A stretch of DNA of 64,000 nucleotides, taken from contig NZ_AP024485.1 of NCBI RefSeq assembly GCF_020886695.1, positions 62,001 through 126,000 of the forward strand, read 5' to 3'. The first letter of the stretch is position 1. Each line of letters starts with the position of its first letter. Of the stretch, positions 40,492 through 48,778 are shown one piece after another. The translations under genes and the position numbers were made by a program. Source of the DNA: Pseudodesulfovibrio sediminis (GTDB lineage Bacteria > Desulfobacterota > Desulfovibrionia > Desulfovibrionales > Desulfovibrionaceae). A model generated the notes under the pieces. It ran no database searches. It saw only the letters and a list, made by a program, of their open reading frames with translations, and had not been told where the DNA came from.

Positions 40492-40905
40492 GTGATGTCG
40501 TGCATTGCCGTGAGATTGCGGCCAGGGCAGGACTTGCTGTGTGAACTGGAACGATTTGTCCGTGAGCAATCCATCGAGGCTGCGTGTGTGCTGACCTGTG
40601 TGGGGAGTTTGACCACGGCGGTTCTACGGTATGCCAATCAGGAGAATGCTATCGTGCTGGAAGGGCACTACGAGATTGTCTCTCTGACAGGCGTGCTGTC
40701 ACATCATGGTTCCCATTGTCATATTGCGCTGTCCGATTCGCAGGGGCGAACCGTGGGAGCGCATGTTCTTGAAGGCTGCAAGATCTACACGACCGCAGAG
40801 ATTGTGCTGGGGGTATGTCCTGATGTCCGTTTTGTGCGGAGGTACGATTCAGAGACAGGATATCCCGAGCTTGAAATCGAATCTGCAACTTGTGAAGAGG
40901 AGTAG
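40492..40905 (+). CDS. PPC (DUF296) domain protein, first gene of ECF operon
   Basis: 137 residues from GTG 40492 (AGGAGG 7 bp upstream). PPC/PCC domain: R-L-R-P-G-Q-D-L-L-C-E-L-E-R-F, C-V-G-S-L-T-T-A-V-L-R, E-I-V-S-L-T-G-V-L, H-C-H-I-A-L-S-D, G-C-K-I-Y-T-T-A-E-I-V-L. Prokaryotic PPC proteins are trimeric and bind metal or small ligands through the conserved His residues; plant homologues bind DNA. Only 1 bp from the S component, so it is in the operon and may be a regulator or a ligand protein for the transporter. Confidence 0.85.
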   Translation: MMSCIAVRLRPGQDLLCELERFVREQSIEAACVLTCVGSLTTAVLRYANQENAIVLEGHYEIVSLTGVLSHHGSHCHIALSDSQGRTVGAHVLEGCKIYTTAEIVLGVCPDVRFVRRYDSETGYPELEIESATCEEE

Positions 40906-40906
40906 G

Positions 40907-41506
40907 ATGATGGGTTTATCAGACCGGTTGAAGAGTGGATTTTCGACGTTTACGCTGGTGTTTATTGCTGTCGCTATTGTTATCAACATAGCCGTCGGCC
41001 AATTGGTGTCACTTCTCAAGCTTCCGATTTTTCTTGATTCAATCGGCACCATCCTCGTTGGTGTGCTCGCCGGTCCATGGGCTGGAGCCATTACCGGTTT
41101 ACTGACCAACCTGATTTGGGGTTTGATCAGTTCACCTGTTGCGGCCGCTTTTGCCCCTGTTGCCATGGTTATCGGTTTCATGGCCGGTATCTGTGCTCGC
41201 TACGGCCTGTTCAAGACATGGTGGCTGGCTCTCGTTGCCGGTGTCGTCATCACTGTGTTCAACGCTGTGGTCGCGGTTCCCATTCGGTTGTATATGTTTG
41301 GCGGCATTACCGGGAGTGGGGCGGATTTCGTGACTTCCTACATGCTCGCTCTGGGCCGCGACCTGTTCGGCTCCGTCGTGATAACTGTGTTTACGTCGAA
41401 CCTGTTGGACAAGGTTGTCTCGGCATTGCTGGTATGGGGATTGATCAAGGCGCTTCCCGGCCGTACCACCTCGCGGCTTTCCCGGTCCGAAGCAACCCTT
41501 TCCTAA
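40907..41506 (+). CDS. ECF transporter S component
   Basis: 199 residues from ATG 40907 (AGAGGAG upstream; the longer frame from 40706 would overlap the PPC gene). Six membrane segments; the helix 1-2 region L-P-I-F-L-D-S-I-G-T-I-L-V-G-V-L-A-G-P-W-A-G is typical of S components. It captures a vitamin or small metabolite that is moved inward by the T/A/A' module. Substrate not decidable; no riboswitch is visible upstream. Confidence 0.85.
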   Translation: MMGLSDRLKSGFSTFTLVFIAVAIVINIAVGQLVSLLKLPIFLDSIGTILVGVLAGPWAGAITGLLTNLIWGLISSPVAAAFAPVAMVIGFMAGICARYGLFKTWWLALVAGVVITVFNAVVAVPIRLYMFGGITGSGADFVTSYMLALGRDLFGSVVITVFTSNLLDKVVSALLVWGLIKALPGRTTSRLSRSEATLS

Positions 41507-41519
41507 TTGCTCAGGACCC

Positions 41520-42305
41520 TTGAATATTCCAGAACAGTCCACGACTCTCCATGTACATGGCGAGTCGTGGACACATCGTCTTCATCCGCTTAACAAGCTG
41601 GCGTATATTCTGCTGGTCGGGGTTGGGGTGTATCTTCTGCCCAAGGGGTGGATGATCGCTTGTCTGCTGATTGTCTGCAACCTCGTTCTGGCCATGATGA
41701 GCGGTGTGCTTGGACCGTTGTGGAAGATTCTGTGGCGGACCATGCTGCCGTTGCTGCTGTTCATGATTCCCATTCATGGATTGCTGAATCCTGACAATGT
41801 GACTCCTGTTTTTACCTACCATTCCATTTCGTTGTACGCAGAAGGGTTGCGTTTTGCGGCGGTTGTCTTGGTACGGCTGGCAGCGGTGATTACCGCCTCA
41901 TTGTTGTTTGTTCTCTGTACGCATCCTGCGGACTGTATTACTGCGGCCACGCAGGCAGGATGTTCGCCATCAGTCGCCTATTTGCTGGGCAGTCCGCTGT
42001 TGATACTCCCTGCAATGCGTGCCCGGGCAGGCGTTATCCAGTCCGCTCAACGGGCGCGGGGCCTGGACTCCGAAGGACATTTTTTCAAGCGGATGAAGGC
42101 GTTGAAGCCGCTGGTAGCCCCGTTCGTACTGGGGGCGCTCGTTGAAATCGAACAGCGGGCCATTGCCCTTGAGGTCCGTGGGTTCAATTCACGCACTGTT
42201 GCGACATCATGGCGCGTTCTTGTTGATTCAAAGGGGCAGAAGGGGGCTCGCTGGGCCATGCTGTTAATGGTGGTGGGAATCATAGTTTGGAGAATAGTGG
42301 GCTGA
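41520..42305 (+). CDS. ecfT: ECF transporter transmembrane component EcfT
   Basis: 261 residues from TTG 41520 with AGGA upstream, 13 bp after the S component. Five or six membrane segments, then the cytoplasmic coupling helices with two A-R-G motifs: Q-R-A-R-G and E-V-R-G (ecfT Ala-Arg-Gly signatures). It couples ATP hydrolysis by the two ATPases to toppling of the S component. Confidence 0.88.
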   Translation: MNIPEQSTTLHVHGESWTHRLHPLNKLAYILLVGVGVYLLPKGWMIACLLIVCNLVLAMMSGVLGPLWKILWRTMLPLLLFMIPIHGLLNPDNVTPVFTYHSISLYAEGLRFAAVVLVRLAAVITASLLFVLCTHPADCITAATQAGCSPSVAYLLGSPLLILPAMRARAGVIQSAQRARGLDSEGHFFKRMKALKPLVAPFVLGALVEIEQRAIALEVRGFNSRTVATSWRVLVDSKGQKGARWAMLLMVVGIIVWRIVG

Positions 42306-42308
42306 AGC

Positions 42309-43154
42309 ATGGCAACATTGACACTTGATGATGTGACCTACGCCTATCCAGGAACGCAGAGTGCGGCGTTGAACGGGATTTCTGCCCGTATCGAACACGG
42401 AGAATGTGTGGCCCTGATCGGGGCTAATGACGCGGGAAAATCCACATTGTGCTATGCGTTGACCGGAGTTGTTCCGCACCTCTTTAACGGGCGTCTGAGC
42501 GGGGATATTCTCAAGAATGACGAGCGTCTCAGTGAGCTGAGCGTGGCAGAAATAGCCTGTGATGTGGGGCTTGTCATGCAGATACCCGCGAACCAGTTTT
42601 CCAATGTCCGCTTTACGGTTTTTGAAGAAGTCGCGTTTAGTTTGGAGAATCGTGGCGTTGAGCGGGAAGCCATTTGGGAACGTGTGATGCGCGTGCTTGC
42701 GCTTACCGGGTTGACTGAGTTGGCAGAGCGGTCGCCCCAGCAGCTTTCCGGGGGGCAACAACAACGAGTGGTGTTGGCGTCCATGCTGGTGGGAGAACCG
42801 GATGTATTGGTTCTGGATGAGCCGACCACGTTTTTAGATCCCCGCGGAACACGAGAGGTGTTCGAGATCCTCGACCGCTTGCGGAGCCAGGGTAAAACCA
42901 TTGTGATCGCGGAACAGAAACTGGATATGGTCGCCCGATATGCAGACAGGGTACTGGCGCTGCACCAAGGGAAACTGGTTCTGGACGGGCCACCATGTGA
43001 AGTCCTCGTTGATCCCATGATACGTGAGATCGGACTTGACTGGACGCGGTACACGCAGGTCGCGGCTTTGGCCGTGGAGCATGATCGATGGAAGGCAGGG
43101 CAGGCCTTGGCAACCACATTCTCCGAGGTTGTCTCGGGGCTGAAGGTCGATTGA
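42309..43154 (+). CDS. ECF transporter ATPase EcfA
   Basis: 281 residues. Walker A G-A-N-D-A-G-K-S-T, Q-loop M-Q-I-P-A-N-Q-F, signature [11 protein letters not shown], Walker B V-L-V-L-D-E-P-T-T-F-L-D, all intact. Starts with ATG 3 bp after ecfT. First of two consecutive ECF ATPases, whose heterodimer powers the transporter. Confidence 0.88.
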   Translation: MATLTLDDVTYAYPGTQSAALNGISARIEHGECVALIGANDAGKSTLCYALTGVVPHLFNGRLSGDILKNDERLSELSVAEIACDVGLVMQIPANQFSNVRFTVFEEVAFSLENRGVEREAIWERVMRVLALTGLTELAERSPQQLSGGQQQRVVLASMLVGEPDVLVLDEPTTFLDPRGTREVFEILDRLRSQGKTIVIAEQKLDMVARYADRVLALHQGKLVLDGPPCEVLVDPMIREIGLDWTRYTQVAALAVEHDRWKAGQALATTFSEVVSGLKVD

Positions 43155-43164
43155 TGGTGAGGCA

Positions 43165-43965
43165 ATGTTGCTGGAAATAAAAGATATCTGTTTTGGCTAC
43201 ACCGAAGATGTTGCTGTGCTGCACAATGTCTCGGTGACCATAAAGCGCGGTGAACGAGTAGCCCTTGTCGGACACAATGGCTCCGGGAAAAGCACCCTGG
43301 CAAAACATCTGAACGGTTTGTTGCGGCCCTCTCAGGGAGAGGTGTGTCTTGATGGGGCGCCTATCAGTGATTTGAAGGTCGCTCAGATTGCGGGGATGGT
43401 TTCATTGTTGTTTCAGAACCCGGACGATCAGATCTGCAAGCAGTCTGTGTGGGATGAGATCGCGTTCGGTCCACGGAATCTTGGCTTTGATCCAAAGCGC
43501 GTGCAAAAGCTCGTTCAGGAATCAGTGGCGGCCTTTGAGCTTGGTCCGGTGCAGGAGATGAATCCACATGATCTCGGATTCAGTCGACGCAAACGACTGG
43601 CCCTGGCCTCGGTTGTTGCAATGGATGCGTCGGTGGTTGTTCTGGATGAACCGACTGCGGGCCTTGATCCTTCCGAGATCGTTCTTCTGGAAGCCGTGCT
43701 CAATCGACTGCAATGTGATGGGAAAACCGTGTTGATCATCAGCCACGATATGGACTTTATCGCCGAGAATATTGAGCGCGTAATCTGTATGGAGAGTGGC
43801 AACATCTGTTTTGACGGTCTGGTGGGTTGCTTGTTTGAAGATCACGCACTGCTTGATCGGTGTGGTCTGGAACTTCCCCAGGTTGTCAGGCTCTGTCAGC
43901 AGTATACCATACAGCCCCATGCGTTGACCCCGGAGGGGGTGATTCTTGATTTGATAAATTCGTAG
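43165..43965 (+). CDS. ECF transporter ATPase EcfA' with altered signature motif
   Basis: 266 residues. Walker A G-H-N-G-S-G-K-S-T, Q-loop L-F-Q-N-P-D-D-Q, Walker B V-V-V-L-D-E-P-T-A-G-L-D and H-loop S-H-D are intact, but the ABC signature reads L-G-F-S-R-R-K-R-L-A-L instead of L-S-G-G. This means one of the two composite ATP sites of the heterodimer lacks the usual Ser-Gly-Gly. Ends the ECF operon; the next 270 bp hold no gene. Confidence 0.85.
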   Translation: MLLEIKDICFGYTEDVAVLHNVSVTIKRGERVALVGHNGSGKSTLAKHLNGLLRPSQGEVCLDGAPISDLKVAQIAGMVSLLFQNPDDQICKQSVWDEIAFGPRNLGFDPKRVQKLVQESVAAFELGPVQEMNPHDLGFSRRKRLALASVVAMDASVVVLDEPTAGLDPSEIVLLEAVLNRLQCDGKTVLIISHDMDFIAENIERVICMESGNICFDGLVGCLFEDHALLDRCGLELPQVVRLCQQYTIQPHALTPEGVILDLINS

Positions 43966-44178
43966 CAGTGCCGGTGTTTATTCTTTGAGTTCTTTATTGC
44001 CGTGTAAAAACAGGAAACGCCATTGTCTTAGCTGTTAATGCACAAATTAATGATGCAAAGTCCCGTAAAATTATATTTGATTTGCTGAATATTGTAATTC
44101 AGGTCTGTATGATAGGAAGTGTATTGATTTGGTGTTGTCCGGTGAATTGAAGGAATATGGAAGGCATACGCTAAAAGA

Positions 44179-44212
44179 CCCCGCTCCTCTTGATTGAAGA
44201 GCGGGGTGTTTA
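44179..44212. terminator. Terminator between ECF operon and the small-protein gene
   Basis: CCCCGCTC / GAGCGGGG with a 12-nt loop. The minus-strand side has GTCTTTTAG after the stem, so it most likely ends the leftward gene at 44236. Confidence 0.75.
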
Positions 44213-44235
44213 TTCGAGGCGTTATCTCCGAACCT

Positions 44236-44526
44236 TCAGATAATGGTGTCAATGACCGCACCCTTGGCGTGAGCACCAAGGACACTGGTCTGGAAGTCAT
44301 AACTTTGGGCCATACCGGTTTTGTCGTCCGATGAAGACCCGGGATTCATGTAGTCCAAGGTTTTGGATACGAGTGAGGCTTCGGCGGATGCTTGGTCCAC
44401 CGGAGCCGGACTCGAACCACTGCCGGAATTGTTCATGTAGTCCAGGGTCTTGGAAACCACAGCTGCGCCAAATGTCTCTTGATCAAAAGGCGAGGAGCCT
44501 CCAAGACCGCTCAGTGCCATGGTCAT
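44236..44526 (-). CDS. Small protein with duplicated VSKTLDYMN motif
   Basis: 96 residues, GGAGGG 7 bp before the ATG. The nonapeptide V-S-K-T-L-D-Y-M-N occurs twice (about residues 24-32 and 53-61), separated by Gly/Ser/Pro linkers. No signal peptide or membrane segment; a C-terminal hydrophobic tail VIDTII. Its length and low complexity resemble small motility or surface proteins, but no family is recognised. Strong ribosome binding site and terminator suggest it is well expressed. Confidence 0.65.
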   Translation of the reverse strand: MTMALSGLGGSSPFDQETFGAAVVSKTLDYMNNSGSGSSPAPVDQASAEASLVSKTLDYMNPGSSSDDKTGMAQSYDFQTSVLGAHAKGAVIDTII

Positions 44527-44665
44527 AAGTCTACCCTCCCTAGCCGTCAGGGCGGAAATAACGCCTATCAGCCATATCGGTTATTCCCTCAAGAACTTTA
44601 GGGGGGAGGGAAATTTGCACTTGTACACGAATTAGGCGTATAATGGCTATGGTCCGGGAGGTAGT

Positions 44666-44854
44666 ATGCAGATCGAAAGTATGTATCTCATCATTGCCAT
44701 TATCGTCAGTCTTGTTGTCGGAATAATGCTCTATCTGTGGCAGCGGCCGCGACTGTCCATCCCATACATACTCGTGGCAGTGGGTGGCGCTATCTTGTCG
44801 CTCTATTACATATTAAATGTTCTATTCGGATCAGGCAGAACCGGGTGGCCTTGA
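44666..44854 (+). CDS. Small two-helix membrane protein
   Basis: 62 residues, GGGAGG 6 bp before the ATG. Two hydrophobic helices (about 7-25 and 32-54) joined by W-Q-R-P-R-L-S-I-P. Family unknown. A broken related copy follows at 44879. Confidence 0.65.
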   Translation: MQIESMYLIIAIIVSLVVGIMLYLWQRPRLSIPYILVAVGGAILSLYYILNVLFGSGRTGWP

Positions 44855-44878
44855 TCAAGTAAGGCATTGGCGAAGAAT

Positions 44879-45043
44879 ATGAACGAAATCGGTATCTTGA
44901 TTGTTTCCGTTGTTGCTACCATTTCCGTGGCGGGGGTGCTGGCCTGGAAACTCAAAAAAAACTGTCTTCCATGACTTCTCATGTATGGAGCCATCGGCAC
45001 AGGTGTCGCCGTATTCTCTCTGTTGAAACATTTCCTGGGTTAA
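44879..45043 (+). pseudogene. Interrupted paralogue of the small membrane protein
   Basis: From ATG 44879 the frame gives a 31-residue hydrophobic piece ending at TGA 44972-44974; reading on in the same frame gives L-L-M-Y-G-A-I-G-T-G-V-A-V-F-S-L-L-K-H-F-L-G and TAA at 45041. The whole aligns by pattern with 44666-44854 (helix, W-x-x-P link, helix, L-F/F-L-G end), the TGA falling in the link after Pro. A nonsense mutation is simplest; selenocysteine is not supported. Confidence 0.45.
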
Positions 45044-45846
45044 TCCTTTTCCCAGTTTTTTACTTCATCCCATAAGGCATTCATTGCATCCAGGTTCATC
45101 TCCGAAAGGACCAGGCCCCGCATTTCTGCCAATTCCTCCATTTTGCCGAAGCGGCCAAGGAATTTCTGGTTGGCGAAAGCCAGGGCTGAATTGGCTTTGA
45201 TGCCTTTTCGCCTGCCAAGTTCCACCAGGGTAAAGAGATAATCGCCGAATTCCTTTTCGGACGCATCCTTGTCCCCGTCAGCCATGGCGTTCTGCCATTC
45301 CTGCCACTCACTTTTGAGTTGTCCTTCCACTGCGGCGTCACTGTCCCAGGTGAATTTGTTGCGGGCGGCCTTGGAGTTGATGCGATATGCCTTCAGCAGG
45401 GGGGGGAGGCCCTTGGGCAGAGAGTCATAGACTTGTTTTCGTCCGGTCTTTTTGTTCTCTTCGCGCTTGGTTTTCTCCCAATTGTCCCAGATTGCTTCAT
45501 TGTCGATGAATGTCTTGTCGCCAAAAACATGGGGGTGACGGCGGATCATCTTGGCCGCACTGTATTTGAGCGAGTCTGTCAGGGAGTGCGCGCCGTCCCG
45601 CTCGTAGAGTCGGGCAATAAACAGGATGATGAACAGAGCGTCGCCCAGTTCCTCCATGGCTTCGCGGGCGTCGTTGTTGCGGATTCCCTCGATGAGTTCA
45701 AACGCCTCTTCGACAAGATAGTCGCACATGGAGTGGGGTGTTTGTTCGCGGTCCCACGGACAACCATCCGGGGCAAGCAGGGCGTCAATGACATCGAGAA
45801 GGTCCTGAACGGCGGTTCCGGGGGCGTCACTATTCGTATCGCACAT
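45040..45846 (-). CDS. mazG: MazG-type nucleoside triphosphate pyrophosphohydrolase
   Basis: 268 residues from ATG 45846 (GGAG 7 bp upstream; an ATG at 45858 lacks one). Two MazG domains: first C-P-W-D-R-E-Q-T-P-H-S-M, E-E-x-F-E-L-I-E-G-I and E-E-L-G-D-A-L; second domain with E-L-G-R-R-K-G. Both keep E-x-x-E and E-x-x-D metal sites. It hydrolyses aberrant NTPs in the cytoplasm. Its stop codon overlaps the end of the small membrane pseudogene on the other strand. Confidence 0.93.
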   Translation of the reverse strand: MCDTNSDAPGTAVQDLLDVIDALLAPDGCPWDREQTPHSMCDYLVEEAFELIEGIRNNDAREAMEELGDALFIILFIARLYERDGAHSLTDSLKYSAAKMIRRHPHVFGDKTFIDNEAIWDNWEKTKREENKKTGRKQVYDSLPKGLPPLLKAYRINSKAARNKFTWDSDAAVEGQLKSEWQEWQNAMADGDKDASEKEFGDYLFTLVELGRRKGIKANSALAFANQKFLGRFGKMEELAEMRGLVLSEMNLDAMNALWDEVKNWEKD

Positions 45847-45884
45847 GGCGAACTCCATGAATGGTTGGATTATATGAAAACAGT

Positions 45885-46412
45885 CTAGTTGGTTGTGTCG
45901 TTCTTGATGCCGAGCGCATCCTTGGCGGTTTTGAATGCGTCAGTGGCGGAAGGCAGGTCGATATATTCGTCCAGGGCATCCACCAAATGTTGTGCCTGGG
46001 GTGCCAGGAACGACTCCTTCAGGATCTCGGCCTTGGGAGCAAAGGTCTGGAGAAACATGAGGACCATCAAACAGATGAGCACCCCCTCGGCAAGGCCGAA
46101 AAAGCCTCCTGCGGTCCGGTCGACCCAGCCCAGCAGAGATATTTCGAGCATTGAGCGGATAACCTTGGCCAGGATCCAGAAAATGATCAATGTGCCGAAG
46201 AAGATGAGGGAGTATGACAATACGCTGACGGTGGTCATGTTGTCGATATACAACTGCAGGTGTGGTGCGACCAGATCATCGAAGTTGGCCGCCAGGAAGG
46301 TGGCCAGAACAATGGCTATCAATGACAGGACTTCCTGAACCAGACCGCGGAAAAAGCCTCTGACAAGGAACAGTGTGACAATGCAGATGAGAATGATATC
46401 CAGAAAATTCAT
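45885..46412 (-). CDS. cvpA: CvpA family membrane protein
   Basis: 175 residues. Four membrane helices (near 5-22, 30-45, 65-85, 100-125); R-G-F-F-R-G-L-V-Q-E and G-W-V-D-R-T-A-G-G-F-F-G-L are the two CvpA motifs. Acidic C-terminal tail. Upstream of mazG on the same strand, 38 bp apart. In other bacteria CvpA affects envelope permeability and bile or colicin V phenotypes. Confidence 0.88.
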   Translation of the reverse strand: MNFLDIILICIVTLFLVRGFFRGLVQEVLSLIAIVLATFLAANFDDLVAPHLQLYIDNMTTVSVLSYSLIFFGTLIIFWILAKVIRSMLEISLLGWVDRTAGGFFGLAEGVLICLMVLMFLQTFAPKAEILKESFLAPQAQHLVDALDEYIDLPSATDAFKTAKDALGIKNDTTN

Positions 46413-46601
46413 GCAAATGCGTCCTTATACATTGTTATAGATCTCCTCTAGAAAGAGGCACTAGCAAACTGAGGGGCAAATGTGAACATGGTAGGCCCCT
46501 TTTTTTGTACTGAACCGTAAAAAAACGTCTCGGGCTTGTGTCTGTAGCGGAACTCGGATACATGAACTCAAATCGCCTGTGCATTAATGAAGGAGAATTG
46601 A

Positions 46602-47171
46602 ATGCAGGTCCATAAGACTGGTTTTCCCGGCCTTCTTGTTTTGGTCCCCAACGTCTTTCAGGATGAGCGTGGTTTTTTTCTGGAAAGTTATAATCGCGAT
46701 TCGTTTTTGAAGCTTGGCATTCAATGTGAATTTGTTCAGGATAATCATGCCTATTCCAAGGATATAGGCGTGCTCAGGGGATTTCATTTCCAAACACCGC
46801 CCGCAGAGCAGGCCAAGCTTGTCTGGGTGACGAGAGGAGCGGTTCTGGATGTGGTAGTGGATTTGCGGAAGGGGTCTCCTACCTATGGGAAATGTCATCA
46901 TGTTATTCTGAGTGCGGCTAACTTCAAACGCATGATTGTCCCTCGTGGTTTTGGGCATGGGTATGTCACCATCATGCCGGACACCGAGTTTCAATATAAG
47001 GTTGATGGGCCATATTCTCCTGAACATGAAGGCGGTATCGCCTGGGATGACCCGGACATTGCCATGGACTGGTCGTCAGCCCTTCAAGGTCGTTCCCCTA
47101 TATTGTCAGAAAAAGATAGACGGCTTCCCAAGCTGGCTGATTTTGATTCTCCTTTTATCTACGAGGTCTAA
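46602..47171 (+). CDS. rfbC: dTDP-4-dehydrorhamnose 3,5-epimerase
   Basis: 189 residues, GGAG upstream of ATG. RmlC cupin: D-E-R-G-F-F-L-E-S, R-G-F-H-F-Q with the catalytic His, F-G-H-G-Y-V and Y-K-V-D-G-P-Y with the catalytic Tyr. It epimerises the sugar at C3 and C5 on the way to dTDP-L-rhamnose for surface polysaccharide. Only 5 bp before manC; rfbA/B/D are not in the window. Confidence 0.94.
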   Translation: MQVHKTGFPGLLVLVPNVFQDERGFFLESYNRDSFLKLGIQCEFVQDNHAYSKDIGVLRGFHFQTPPAEQAKLVWVTRGAVLDVVVDLRKGSPTYGKCHHVILSAANFKRMIVPRGFGHGYVTIMPDTEFQYKVDGPYSPEHEGGIAWDDPDIAMDWSSALQGRSPILSEKDRRLPKLADFDSPFIYEV

Positions 47172-47176
47172 TACAT

Positions 47177-48607
47177 ATGTCCACAGCCGATCTGAACAAG
47201 GACGGTTTTGTAGAGGAGTGCCATGCCATTATTCTGGCAGGCGGGTCTGGTACCCGGTTGTGGCCTCTCTCACGAAATCTGCTACCCAAGCAGCTTTTGG
47301 TTCTTGGAGGCAAGACGACTTTGCTCCAGCAAACCGTGAGCCGTGTGCTGGAGGCATTCGAGCCATCAAAGATATGGGTTATCACCAATGAAGAGCATGT
47401 CTTCGAGGTGCGGAAGCAGGTGGCTGTCATCGACCCGGCCATAGAAGCACAGGTTCTGGCCGAACCCGTAGGTCGCAACACCTTGCCGGCTATCATGCTT
47501 GGCCTGGACAAGGTTGTGGAAGCCAATCCCAAGGCCCTGGCCGCCGTGTTCCCGTCCGACCATCTGGTCAGGGATACCGAGGCGTGGGTGAACGATCTGG
47601 TTCGCGGGGCCAAGCTGGCCGCCCAGGAGCAGTTTGTCACCTTTGGTGTGGGGCCGAGCAAGCCCGAGACCGGGTATGGATACATCACGTTGGGCGAGGA
47701 GTTGGGAGACGGTGCCTACGCCGTGGACGGATTTGTTGAAAAGCCCGATTACGCCAGAGCAGAAAAATTCCTTCGTGAAGGCAGCCATTTCTGGAACAGT
47801 GGGATGTTTCTTTTCAGTGCCAAGAAATTTTTGACACAGGTTGCCAAGTGCGAACCGGTGTTGTGGGAGTGGTGGATGGCACGGGATGAAGTGCCGTTGC
47901 TGCAAGGGTATCGGGAGATACCGGATATTTCCGTTGATTACGGGGTGGTCGAGAAAATTGACAACATCGCCGTGATCAAGGCCGGGTTTGACTGGGATGA
48001 CCTCGGGAGCTGGGAAGCCATGTATCGCCTTGGCGACAAGGACGAAAACGGCAACGTTATCCAAGGGGACGTGCTGGCCATGGATTGCACCAACTCACTG
48101 CTTATCAGTGAGGGGGGCAAGCTGGCTGCAGTCGGTTTGTCCGACATGATAATGGTTCAGACTCGTGATGCCACCCTGAGTTGTCCCATGGAACAGGTTC
48201 AGTCCGTGCGTGATGTGGTTGATACCCTGAAGGCCGAAGGCAGTCAGTTGGTGGAGAGTCACCCCACGGTGTATCGTCCATGGGGTAATTACACTGTTCT
48301 GGAAGAAGGTGCGCATTATAAAATCAAGCGCATTCAGGTTGTTCCGGGGGCGCGTCTGAGTTCCCAGATGCATCATCACAGAAGTGAGCATTGGGTGGTT
48401 GTGGACGGTACTGCCGAGGTGGAAGTTGACAATACTCCCATAGTTTTGGTGGAGAACCAGTCCGTTGATATTCCCAAGGCATCACAGCATCGTTTGGCCA
48501 ATCCCGGAAAGGTGCCGCTCAATATTATTGAGATTCAGAGCGGCCCGTATTTGGAGGAGGATGACATCGTCAGATTCGATGATGTCTATGGAAGGGTGAA
48601 GAATTAA
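47177..48607 (+). CDS. manC: Mannose-1-phosphate guanylyltransferase / mannose-6-phosphate isomerase
   Basis: 476 residues. N-terminal nucleotidyltransferase: G-G-S-G-T-R-L-W-P-L-S-R, F-V-E-K-P and Y-I-T-L-G. C-terminal cupin isomerase domain (about 360-476): Y-R-P-W-G-N-Y-T-V-L and S-S-Q-M-H-H-H-R-S-E-H-W with metal-binding His. Supplies GDP-mannose for exopolysaccharide or O-antigen. In operon with rfbC. Confidence 0.94.
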   Translation: MSTADLNKDGFVEECHAIILAGGSGTRLWPLSRNLLPKQLLVLGGKTTLLQQTVSRVLEAFEPSKIWVITNEEHVFEVRKQVAVIDPAIEAQVLAEPVGRNTLPAIMLGLDKVVEANPKALAAVFPSDHLVRDTEAWVNDLVRGAKLAAQEQFVTFGVGPSKPETGYGYITLGEELGDGAYAVDGFVEKPDYARAEKFLREGSHFWNSGMFLFSAKKFLTQVAKCEPVLWEWWMARDEVPLLQGYREIPDISVDYGVVEKIDNIAVIKAGFDWDDLGSWEAMYRLGDKDENGNVIQGDVLAMDCTNSLLISEGGKLAAVGLSDMIMVQTRDATLSCPMEQVQSVRDVVDTLKAEGSQLVESHPTVYRPWGNYTVLEEGAHYKIKRIQVVPGARLSSQMHHHRSEHWVVVDGTAEVEVDNTPIVLVENQSVDIPKASQHRLANPGKVPLNIIEIQSGPYLEEDDIVRFDDVYGRVKN

Positions 48608-48778
48608 CGTCAATTGCGATTTTGGAGGATAGCTGTTTGGATTCGTTGTTGATTTCTTGCACTGTGAGTTCGTGAATTTTTTCATATTCTCTTGACAGGA
48701 AATCGATAGTCGCCTTATGGGAACAGAGTTCAATTGGTGTGAATTTCACATTAACTTTAGAGTGATGGGGCAAAGGTT

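Noticed and set aside
44879..45043. Selenocysteine at TGA 44972
   Set aside because: No SECIS-like hairpin was evident, the protein is a small membrane peptide and a nonsense mutation is simpler.
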